Assembly: GCA_024653865.1 (NCBI GenBank)
Contig: JANLHD010000056.1
Span: 1-5,246 of the forward strand
DNA: 5,246 nt
From: an archaeon
Lineage (GTDB): Archaea > Iainarchaeota > Iainarchaeia > Iainarchaeales > Iainarchaeaceae
Direction: 5' to 3'
Part shown: positions 1 through 5,246 of the stretch, in pieces
How positions within the stretch are numbered: position 1 is the stretch's first letter
Layout of the letters: each line of letters starts with the position of its first letter
Program-made: the position numbers and the translations under genes
Notes under the pieces: generated by a model
Seen by the model: only the letters and a program-made list of their open reading frames with translations
Database searches by the model: none
What the model was told of the DNA's origin: nothing

Positions 1-1
1 G

Positions 2-649
2 CTCAAAACAATCCTCTACACTTCGACCGCGCGCGACCCCGACAAGACAATTTATGACGAAGGCGCAGAAATAGATTACCTGCTCGCAATCGTAAAGGAG
101 GATTTTGCGGACAACCCGGCAAATGCCCCGGTTCTAGGGGACACAGAGAGCCGTGTGCTCGCAAAAACCATCAAATCCATACTCTCGCCCATCCAGGACA
201 GCGTGGACTACGCCTTCTACATCAGGGTGCCGAACCAGGAAAAAGTTGTTTATTTTTTCATCCACGCCACGAATTTTCGCGCAGAGCAGGTGCCAGAACT
301 CGGGAGGAACTATTACGCCTACCAATCAACAACAAATGATCCGTCCACTCCGGAGGACGAATCCCACGCAAATTATTTTTGCGCAATTCCAACAGCCACA
401 TATGAGGGGTACAATGGCTTTATGAAGCGCCTCGACCGCCTTCTTGTGAACGTCGGCCCGGTATCGCAGGCGGTTTCGGTCGTGAAGCTCGCGGAAAACA
501 GCAACGACAAGAGCATTGACGCGCAGGTTGATTTGAAGCTCTGGGACGCAACCTGGCTCGGGGAAACCAGGAGCAGGAACGTCGGATTATTTTACCAAAC
601 AGACCCACAGGACCCGCTTCCAGAATGGAGCTGCGTTAGCGCGGATTAA
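2..649 (+). CDS. Unrecognised protein, C-terminal 215 residues (5' end outside window)
   Basis: The frame is open from the window edge to TAA at 647-649, so the true start lies upstream. A GTG at 155 is in frame, but the codons before it read as ordinary protein, so it is probably internal. The fragment is soluble-looking, with no membrane helix in the visible part. It starts with an acidic, helix-like stretch (about residues 10-60). A beta-rich section with many aromatics follows (YAFYIRVP, VVYFFIHATNF, about residues 67-92), then a Tyr/Pro/Asn-rich part and a C-terminal beta-like segment. There are only two cysteines, fragment residues 127 and 211, which could form a disulfide if the protein is exported. 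I do not recognise the family. An ectodomain of a pilin-like or surface protein is one possibility, but the N-terminus that would show this is missing. It converges on the zinc-protein gene, with 8 bp between the stop codons. Confidence 0.8.
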   Translation, partial: LKTILYTSTARDPDKTIYDEGAEIDYLLAIVKEDFADNPANAPVLGDTESRVLAKTIKSILSPIQDSVDYAFYIRVPNQEKVVYFFIHATNFRAEQVPELGRNYYAYQSTTNDPSTPEDESHANYFCAIPTATYEGYNGFMKRLDRLLVNVGPVSQAVSVVKLAENSNDKSIDAQVDLKLWDATWLGETRSRNVGLFYQTDPQDPLPEWSCVSAD

Positions 650-657
650 CGCCTGGT

Positions 658-1434
658 TTAGCTGTGCCTTTTTTTCTTGAATTCCTCGCCGCATTTCGGG
701 CAGGAATATTTCAAGAACGCATCCTGGACCTCTACTTTTTTTGCGCAATGGTCGCAAAAAGCGGTTCCGCACTTTGGGCAATAAATTATTTCCTTTGCCT
801 TGTTGTTGCAGTTCGGGCACGCGCTATTTCCCGAATCCACTTCCTTTTCCAGGACATCAAAGTCCCCCTCATCATCCAGCCCGCTTTCGAGCTGTGAAAC
901 CTCATCCATGCCCACAAGTTCCCTAAGCTCTGTTCCCTTCGCCTGCAGCGCAGCCTCTTGGGAATCATCCTCGCCAAGCAATTCGCCTACATTCCCTGCA
1001 TCTGCATCGTAGCTTTCTTTTGTTTCAAGCTCCTCTGAGTCGCCGGATTCAATGGCATCTTCTTTTGCCTTTTCATTTCCCTTTTTCGCCGCCTTTTTTT
1101 CCTGCCTTTGCCTTTTTTGGCGCCTCTGCCGCATTTTTTCTTTTGGGCTTTTTTCCGCGCCTGTTTTTTCCTGGGGCGGTTTTCCCTCGTTTTTTATGAA
1201 CTCCATGCTCTGTGAGATCTCCTGCTTTGCCCTCTCGGATTTTTGCAGTTCCTTTTTGAGCTGGTTAAAGACATTGTCGCTGATTTCGTCAAGTTCCTTC
1301 GATGCGGGGTACCTGTTGTTTTGCTCCCTGAATTTATCCACATGCTCTATGGCTATCTCTTCGCCCCTCTCGCGAATCTCGCTATCGGAGTCCCTGTGGA
1401 ACCTTCTTAGCCTTCTTGGAATATCCTCGCCCAA
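658..1434 (-). CDS. Charged coiled-coil-like protein with C-terminal eight-cysteine (cross-brace-like) zinc module
   Basis: A 258-residue soluble protein with no membrane segment. Residues 1-80 are charged and helix-prone. Residues 98-124 form a very basic stretch, rich in Arg, Lys and Gln. Residues 125-200 are strongly acidic and probably disordered. The C-terminus carries four CxxC pairs: C206/C209, C219/C222, C227/C230 and C245/C248, with gaps of 9, 4 and 14 residues between pairs. This can bind two zinc ions. The 4-residue gap between pairs two and three, with the pattern CxxCGxxFCxxC, matches the cross-brace layout of FYVE-type and related treble-clef fingers. The basic RRHHCR signature for PI3P binding is absent. 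Two tandem zinc ribbons are the alternative. The TTG start at 1434 was chosen because GGGGGAG precedes it, with six bases between. It is the second gene of an operon with the membrane protein upstream. Its partner or substrate is unknown; a protein- or nucleic-acid-binding adaptor is an inference. Confidence 0.85.
   Translation of the reverse strand: MGEDIPRRLRRFHRDSDSEIRERGEEIAIEHVDKFREQNNRYPASKELDEISDNVFNQLKKELQKSERAKQEISQSMEFIKNEGKPPQEKTGAEKSPKEKMRQRRQKRQRQEKKAAKKGNEKAKEDAIESGDSEELETKESYDADAGNVGELLGEDDSQEAALQAKGTELRELVGMDEVSQLESGLDDEGDFDVLEKEVDSGNSACPNCNNKAKEIIYCPKCGTAFCDHCAKKVEVQDAFLKYSCPKCGEEFKKKRHS
669..675 (+). terminator. Possible oligo-T terminator for the 2-649 gene
   Basis: A run of seven T on the plus strand begins 20 nt after the TAA of the upstream plus-strand gene. 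Archaeal RNA polymerase can terminate at short U-rich tracts without a hairpin, and I see no stable hairpin before this one. The run lies inside the 3' end of the convergent gene, where it is the complement of AAA/AAG lysine codons. It may therefore simply be coding sequence, and other lysine-rich parts of that gene give similar T runs. Confidence 0.3.
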
Positions 1435-1437
1435 AAT

Positions 1438-2355
1438 TCACTCCCCCTTCGTCTCCTTCAACAATTCCTTCAAAAGCCTCGCCGACTTCGGCATCGACTC
1501 GGAAACCTTCTTTTCCTCGAGCTCATTTTTCGTCATCATTTGTTCCTCGAGTTCCCCGCCAATTTTTTCCCGGATGTTCTCCTTGATGTACTGCTTGGAT
1601 TTTTCGACCCTTTCCTCCATCTCGCTGCGTGTCGCCACATCGGTTTGCTCCTTTGCCCTGATGTGCCTCTCAAGCGCGCCTATTATCGCATCCACATTCC
1701 TCTTTTTTTCGGCGTCCACGTTGCGCTCCCCAATCGGCGCCTCTTTCGCAATAGCCTGCCTTACAATTTCCTTTTCCTGCGCTTTGGGGATGAATTCGGG
1801 CAAAATTTTTCCCGTCAACGGTCGCGGCGCCAAAATCACTGCTTCGCTTTTTTGGGCCGGCTTTTGTGCGGTTTCGGGGGACTTTTTTTGCCCGATTTTT
1901 TCGAGCTTGTCCTTGAGCGTTGAGATGCTGATTTTTTCCTCCTCCGCCGGCTTTTCAATCGGCTTTTGGGCAATTCTCTCCACCGCCCTTTTCGCCACCA
2001 CGTTGGCGCTCACAACCCTTTTCGGAACCGAGACATTCACCTTGCCGGGCGAGAGCAATTTTCTTTTGAGCGTCAAAAACAATGCGCCCGCGAGAAAAAT
2101 GCCGGTGGCGTTTAGAAAAACAATTTCCAAAAAACCCATTCCGGTGCCAAGAAAATTTTGTGCCGCAAAGGCGCTTGCGAGAACTAGCGCGGAAAATACG
2201 ATTCCAAAAACAAGGCTCCACCCGCTCTTGTAATCAATGGGGAAGCCGCGTATGTTCGGCCAGCCAACGCGCATCATTATGTAGCCCCAGCTCGTGGAGC
2301 CGAACAAAACGTAAACCGCAACGCCTAGCTGCAGGACTTCGGCAAGAGAAACCAT
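1438..2355 (-). CDS. Membrane protein with three N-terminal helices and long charged cytoplasmic tail
   Basis: A 305-residue protein starting at ATG (2353-2355). Hydrophobic segments lie at about residues 7-28, 46-67 and 75-96. The loop between the first two carries Arg/Lys (R29, R36, K43), the loop between the last two is uncharged, and K97-R98-K99 follows the third. By the positive-inside rule the N-terminus is outside and the roughly 205-residue tail is cytoplasmic. The tail begins with a Pro/Lys/Glu-rich linker (about 100-195). It continues as a Lys/Glu-rich, probably coiled-coil region (about 190-305) that contains a short duplicated motif, RNVDA, at 211-215 and 219-223. I do not recognise the family. 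The first two helices faintly recall archaeal DUF1616-type membrane domains, but this is weak. It is first in an operon with the zinc protein, which starts one codon after its stop in the same frame. The tail is a natural docking site for that protein, though this is inference. Confidence 0.85.
   Translation of the reverse strand: MVSLAEVLQLGVAVYVLFGSTSWGYIMMRVGWPNIRGFPIDYKSGWSLVFGIVFSALVLASAFAAQNFLGTGMGFLEIVFLNATGIFLAGALFLTLKRKLLSPGKVNVSVPKRVVSANVVAKRAVERIAQKPIEKPAEEEKISISTLKDKLEKIGQKKSPETAQKPAQKSEAVILAPRPLTGKILPEFIPKAQEKEIVRQAIAKEAPIGERNVDAEKKRNVDAIIGALERHIRAKEQTDVATRSEMEERVEKSKQYIKENIREKIGGELEEQMMTKNELEEKKVSESMPKSARLLKELLKETKGE
1441..1447 (-). promoter_or_regulatory. Shine-Dalgarno for the TTG-initiated zinc-protein gene
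   Basis: On the minus strand GGGGGAG lies within the last codons of the upstream gene, six bases before the TTG start. With the following bases (GGAGTGA) it resembles the archaeal GGAGGTGA ribosome-binding consensus. It decides the start of the second gene and argues for genuine internal initiation rather than readthrough. The first gene of the operon has no such site, in keeping with a leaderless first gene and a led second gene. Confidence 0.7.
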
Positions 2356-2360
2356 GCACT

Positions 2361-2374
2361 AAAGATATTTATAG
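2361..2374 (+). promoter_or_regulatory. Archaeal BRE/TATA promoter for the 182-residue membrane protein, leaderless
   Basis: TTTATAG at 2368-2374 is preceded by the purine-rich AAAGATA, a plausible TFB recognition element. The TATA centre is about 26 bp upstream of the ATG at 2397, so transcription should begin at the start codon. The bases before the ATG (TTATTGTCTTC) contain no Shine-Dalgarno, supporting a leaderless transcript. The element sits within the TATA-to-start interval of the opposing promoter, so the two initiation complexes would overlap. Confidence 0.65.
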
Positions 2375-2377
2375 AAC

Positions 2378-2393
2378 TTAATAAATTATTGTC
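2378..2393 (-). promoter_or_regulatory. Archaeal TATA/BRE promoter for the minus-strand operon, leaderless
   Basis: On the minus strand ATTTATTAA (plus positions 2378-2386) is centred about 27 bp before the ATG whose first base is at 2355. An A-rich stretch upstream (2387-2393) can serve as the TFB recognition element. The spacing places the transcription start at or next to the ATG. No Shine-Dalgarno is present (the bases before ATG are CTTTAGTGC), which agrees with a leaderless mRNA. A second TATA-like stretch, TATAAATAT, lies closer to the ATG on this strand, but its spacing would put the start inside the gene. Confidence 0.65.
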
Positions 2394-2396
2394 TTC

Positions 2397-2945
2397 ATGG
2401 CAATCGGACCCGTGGAAAACCTTTTTTTATCCCTGCTCGGGCTGCTTTGGGGCTCAATCACTGTCGCAATCCCGCTTTTTGTTTTGGTGGTCATAGGCAA
2501 AATCCTGCGCGAAAAAATCGCCGAAAAAACACAACGCAGCTGGCTCGTCACGGCGTTCATTTCCACATTCCTTTTGACATTCGTGCTTTTCCTCGCCGCA
2601 TACTTTTTCCCGTTCCTGCTTTCATCACAAGCCGAGGCGGTCGGCGAACTCCCCTCGATTTTCGCGCCCTCGGCAACCGACATACTAATCTCCTACATAT
2701 ACGGCATTCTCAAGGCGGCAATCACCGCGCTTGTTGTCAGCTTGCTTTTGATGCCGCTCGAATTCGTGGGCGCATACGTGCACTCGGTTGTGTGCGAAAA
2801 AACCGCGCCGAAAAAAAAGAACGCCGGGATTTTGCAGCTCGCCCTGACCTCATATGCAATGGCGGTATTTTCTTCTGCAATGCTAATTTTCATAGTGCCC
2901 GAGGCGATTCCTGGGATTTTTTTCTTCCTCTACTACGGCCTATAA
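2397..2945 (+). CDS. Four-helix integral membrane protein, possibly Yip1-like
   Basis: A 182-residue, very hydrophobic protein with membrane segments at about residues 9-34, 50-74, 97-130 (long, perhaps kinked at P120) and 147-180. Basic loops KILREKIAEKTQR (35-47) and CEKTAPKKKN (133-142) should be cytoplasmic, and the loop at 75-95, which is acidic with no basic residues, outside. This gives an N-out, C-out four-helix topology. The C-terminal half (GAYVHSVV, charged loop, LTSYAMAVF, Pro-containing last helix, FLYYGL) recalls the end of Yip1-family domains common in archaea. Yip1 proteins usually have five helices, however, and I cannot confirm membership. There are no catalytic motifs; a transport or membrane-organising role is only a guess. 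The ATG at 2397 is supported by a TATA box 26 bp upstream. It is followed, 79 bp later, by the large exported-protein gene on the same strand, which may be co-transcribed or have its own promoter. Confidence 0.85.
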   Translation: MAIGPVENLFLSLLGLLWGSITVAIPLFVLVVIGKILREKIAEKTQRSWLVTAFISTFLLTFVLFLAAYFFPFLLSSQAEAVGELPSIFAPSATDILISYIYGILKAAITALVVSLLLMPLEFVGAYVHSVVCEKTAPKKKNAGILQLALTSYAMAVFSSAMLIFIVPEAIPGIFFFLYYGL

Positions 2946-2970
2946 ATCTCCTGCGCAACTACGGGGAAAC

Positions 2971-3012
2971 AAATAAATAGCCCCGCACTCTTCTTAGATA
3001 TTATATATATAG
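2971..3012 (+). promoter_or_regulatory. AT-rich promoter region for the large exported protein
   Basis: The 79-bp gap between the two plus-strand genes holds two TATA candidates. AAATAAATA at 2971-2979 would give a start near 3001 and a leader of about 24 nt. The TTAGATATTATATATATAG tract at 2994-3012 contains several TATA registers; one centred near 2998 would give a leaderless transcript. No Shine-Dalgarno precedes the ATG at 3025 (AGCAGTGTCCTTGC). Which register is used cannot be decided from sequence alone. Confidence 0.45.
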
Positions 3013-3024
3013 CAGTGTCCTTGC

Positions 3025-5246
3025 ATGAGCCGCGCCACCATAGCCTTCATAATTTACCTCTTTCTTTTCCCAATGGCGGCCAACGCGACCGGCTTTGCCG
3101 CTAATTCCCCTGCTTATTTTGCGGATGAGGAAGGCCCGTTTTCGTCCGCGGACGAGCCGCAGGAAGTGCCGGCAGAACCCGACCCGCGTGTGCTCACAAC
3201 AACGCCGCAAGAGAGGGAGGAACTAGAACAAGGGCAGGTTGAAGACGCGCCCGCCCCGGAAGCGGAGCAGGTCGACCAGTATGTTTGCTCGATGCACGAG
3301 CTTGAGGATTCAGAGTCCGCGGCACTCATTGATTTGCTCAAAAAAGGCTTCACGGGAAATGAAATCGCCGGTGAAACCGAAAAAGACCTCGACCGCCCGG
3401 AACTTGCGACAAAAGAACTCGTGCTCCAAAACCCCGACGATGAAAACTCCGCGGTCAAGGCGGAAATTCCCAGCCTAAAATTCGGTGCCAAGGAGGCATC
3501 ACAATTTTTGAACAACAGGTTCAGCGGCCCCTTTGCATTCGGAGTTGTCCTTGACGACTCCATTAGGACCGGGCGCTGCGAAACCTTTGACGGAAACTGC
3601 ACACTAACAGGCCCCAACCTCACCCGCAGGAATTCGGGCGCGGGAATTCTCGCGGACACAAAGCCAATCCGAGAAGTTTTTTCCGGCCTCTTCGACGGCA
3701 ACCAAAGCTCCACAAATTTCACCAACCAGGAGGCGGACGCATTGCGCACCGCGCTTGACATCGACTCCGCGCCCGATGGCGAAGGCGAGGCCGGGCTTAG
3801 CGAGGCACAAATAAAGGTCGCAACCCGCCTGGAATCCGAACTCATTCCCAATTCAATTCTCACGTCCTCCTTCGACGCAAAAATGGTAACGAATTGCGCG
3901 AATCCTGATTGTGTAATTACAACCTACTCGCTCTTCGACAAATACTTCAATTCATGGATGTCCTCGGAAATGGTGGTCAGCACCTTTGGCCCGAGCCTAT
4001 TGTACCAAACAAAAAAACTCTTCGGCTGGACAGGCAGGCGCGGCTTTCTCTCCGGAGTTCGTGACGGCTATTATGAATTCCAGGACCAACTTAGGAAAAA
4101 ATTCATTACCGAGGAATCCGTCCTTGGAAGAATGAAGGCAAGCAGGATAAAAGCCAGAATTGATCGGAACGGTTGGAGGGATTGGTACCAGCAAATGGTC
4201 ACGGGGCACTCTGACGGAAGCGGCTATTATCTAATGCAAACCGAAGGGTTCCAGAATTGGTGGGGAAAAGCCCAGGGAAAGGGCGGATTTTTGGAGAACA
4301 TAAAAACCGCACAGGAACGCGCGGAACTTGTGAGGCTCTTCAAGGATATGAGAAGCGTGCTAAGGGCGGGAAAGGCGCGCAATGACGATGCGCGCCAGGC
4401 ATTCGAACTCGCAAAGGAAACATTCGGGCTTGACAATGCGGTTACGAGGCAAAAGTACATAGAGTACGGCCGCGACACCGTGAACTATATGGACAAAACT
4501 TTTGACGAGATGCTCGGCGCCGATTACATTGAATGGATTACAAGGCACCCGAACGCCGGATTTTACAACAAAGGGGTTTTGCAGGTGAGGCCTGACGGCG
4601 GAAGCGAAGTAATAAACCTCTTCCACGAGCACAGGAACGTGCAAAGAATCCTGAGAAAATTCGCGGACGACGGCACATTCAGGGGCTTTGAAAACGACAT
4701 AGGAAAGTACGGGTCGGCATACCAATCCCAGGGAGACGATTTGGTGTATTATGTCTTTGACAGGCAGAACGCGGAAAATTACCGCGGGCTTTCATACAGC
4801 AACCTCGAGAGGGCGGCAACGAACCAGCGCGACACCTTTGCGGCAACAGATTACGGCGAATACATTCCCTACACCACCCAATCGGTTCCATTCATCCAAA
4901 ATAGAATTGGGTCAAATCCGCAGCTCTTCCAGGGAAACTGGACACAGGCAGGCGCGCTCACTCCCGCACAAATAACCGCCATGATAACCAACGCAAGAAC
5001 CGGCCCCACAGCAAACATGAAGTTCGGTGTAATCAACACACAAACAATGATCGACACCCTTCAGGAGAGGAATTGGGTTTCGAGGCGCTACTGGAACGCG
5101 CTTGACAAGCTCCTGGCGCAGGAGGATGAACTCATACGCAGTTATTTCACAATCAAAGGCGGGGCAAAATGGACCGCCCTCCCCTATGGTTATTGGTGGG
5201 CAAAGCGCGGATTCGGCGTGGAAGGAATAAGCCTCTACCAATTGCC
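3025..5246 (+). CDS. Large exported protein, N-terminal 740 residues (3' end outside window)
   Basis: One frame stays open for 740 codons from ATG 3025 to the window edge. An in-frame TAG at 3010-3012 makes this the first possible start. Residues 1-21 are a Sec signal peptide: R3, hydrophobic core AFIIYLFLF (7-15) and an A19-N-A21 cleavage site, or alternatively after A25. The mature N-terminus (33-84) is an acidic Pro/Glu-rich linker with about 17 Asp/Glu against two Arg. All five cysteines fall early: C88, C185, C192, C291, C296. Four N-glycosylation sequons cluster at N191, N198, N226 and N231, and another is at N638. Residues 297-740 lack cysteine, are rich in Trp/Tyr, and mix helical charged stretches with Gly/Asn/Tyr loops. 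I see no internal membrane helix, catalytic motif or repeat, and I do not recognise the family. A surface-anchored or secreted protein is likely; any C-terminal anchor would lie beyond the window. Confidence 0.85.
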   Translation, partial: MSRATIAFIIYLFLFPMAANATGFAANSPAYFADEEGPFSSADEPQEVPAEPDPRVLTTTPQEREELEQGQVEDAPAPEAEQVDQYVCSMHELEDSESAALIDLLKKGFTGNEIAGETEKDLDRPELATKELVLQNPDDENSAVKAEIPSLKFGAKEASQFLNNRFSGPFAFGVVLDDSIRTGRCETFDGNCTLTGPNLTRRNSGAGILADTKPIREVFSGLFDGNQSSTNFTNQEADALRTALDIDSAPDGEGEAGLSEAQIKVATRLESELIPNSILTSSFDAKMVTNCANPDCVITTYSLFDKYFNSWMSSEMVVSTFGPSLLYQTKKLFGWTGRRGFLSGVRDGYYEFQDQLRKKFITEESVLGRMKASRIKARIDRNGWRDWYQQMVTGHSDGSGYYLMQTEGFQNWWGKAQGKGGFLENIKTAQERAELVRLFKDMRSVLRAGKARNDDARQAFELAKETFGLDNAVTRQKYIEYGRDTVNYMDKTFDEMLGADYIEWITRHPNAGFYNKGVLQVRPDGGSEVINLFHEHRNVQRILRKFADDGTFRGFENDIGKYGSAYQSQGDDLVYYVFDRQNAENYRGLSYSNLERAATNQRDTFAATDYGEYIPYTTQSVPFIQNRIGSNPQLFQGNWTQAGALTPAQITAMITNARTGPTANMKFGVINTQTMIDTLQERNWVSRRYWNALDKLLAQEDELIRSYFTIKGGAKWTALPYGYWWAKRGFGVEGISLYQL

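Noticed and set aside
155..649. GTG at 155 as the start of the first plus-strand gene
   Set aside because: The frame is open with protein-like codons back to the window edge and no Shine-Dalgarno precedes the GTG, so a partial gene is the simpler reading.
691..819. True PI3P-binding FYVE domain
   Set aside because: The cysteine spacing is FYVE-like, but the basic RRHHCR motif and the N-terminal Trp motif that bind the lipid are absent.
1085..1200. Many T runs on the plus strand, considered as terminators
   Set aside because: They are complements of lysine codons in the basic block of the minus-strand zinc protein and follow no plus-strand gene.
1687..1725. Duplicated RNVDA motif in the tail of the membrane protein
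   Set aside because: Two copies of five residues in a low-complexity Lys/Glu-rich tail; too short to be treated as a repeat element.
1052..2233. 393-codon open frame on the plus strand, rich in Ser, Phe and Leu
   Set aside because: It lies opposite both minus-strand genes. Its Ser/Phe/Leu-rich composition is what the complement of Lys/Glu-rich codons gives, and it stays open across both genes because they share a frame. It has no promoter or Shine-Dalgarno of its own.
3000..3011. TATATATATA tract considered as a repeat or replication-origin element
   Set aside because: A short AT tract in a promoter-sized gap with no flanking repeats or origin-binding motifs; promoter DNA explains it.
3114..3863. 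249-codon Ser-rich open frame on the minus strand
   Set aside because: It lies opposite the large exported-protein gene, whose frame is open for 740 codons and begins with a signal peptide. The antisense frame shows no domain and no start signals.
4360..4725. 121-codon open frame on the minus strand
   Set aside because: A shadow of the large exported-protein gene with no independent support.

Overview
The window looks archaeal. The small intergenic gaps hold TATA elements about 26-27 bp upstream of start codons that have no Shine-Dalgarno sequence (leaderless transcription). The one TTG start sits behind a clear Shine-Dalgarno inside an operon. The proteins are membrane-bound, secreted or zinc-binding and have no easily named family, which is common in uncultivated archaea, including DPANN lineages. 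Lineage placement is an inference; there is no marker gene here. No tRNA, rRNA, CRISPR array, insertion sequence or integrase is visible.

Layout: (1) positions 2-649, plus strand: the 3' end (215 codons) of an unrecognised gene whose start lies outside the window. (2) Convergent to it, a two-gene minus-strand operon (2355 down to 658). It encodes a protein with three membrane segments and a long charged cytoplasmic tail, then a highly charged soluble protein ending in an eight-cysteine zinc module. The cysteine spacing resembles a FYVE/RING-type cross-brace more than two independent ribbons. The two genes share a reading frame and are separated only by TGA and one sense codon. (3) A 41-bp divergent intergenic region with two interleaved, oppositely oriented TATA boxes, each at the right distance for leaderless transcription of its gene. 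(4) Positions 2397-2945, plus strand: a 182-residue, four-helix membrane protein with a faint Yip1-like look. (5) Position 3025 to the window end, plus strand: the first 740 residues of a large exported protein with a Sec signal peptide, an acidic Pro/Glu-rich linker, a cluster of N-glycosylation sequons and a long cysteine-free, aromatic-rich region. It belongs to no family I recognise.

Taken together this is a small cell-envelope locus. The minus operon may make a membrane anchor plus a cytoplasmic zinc adaptor, while the plus side makes a membrane protein and a large surface or secreted protein. A functional link across the divergent promoter is suggested only by arrangement. Nothing here proves a new system. 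The zinc/membrane pair and the large exported protein are the parts most worth pursuing.
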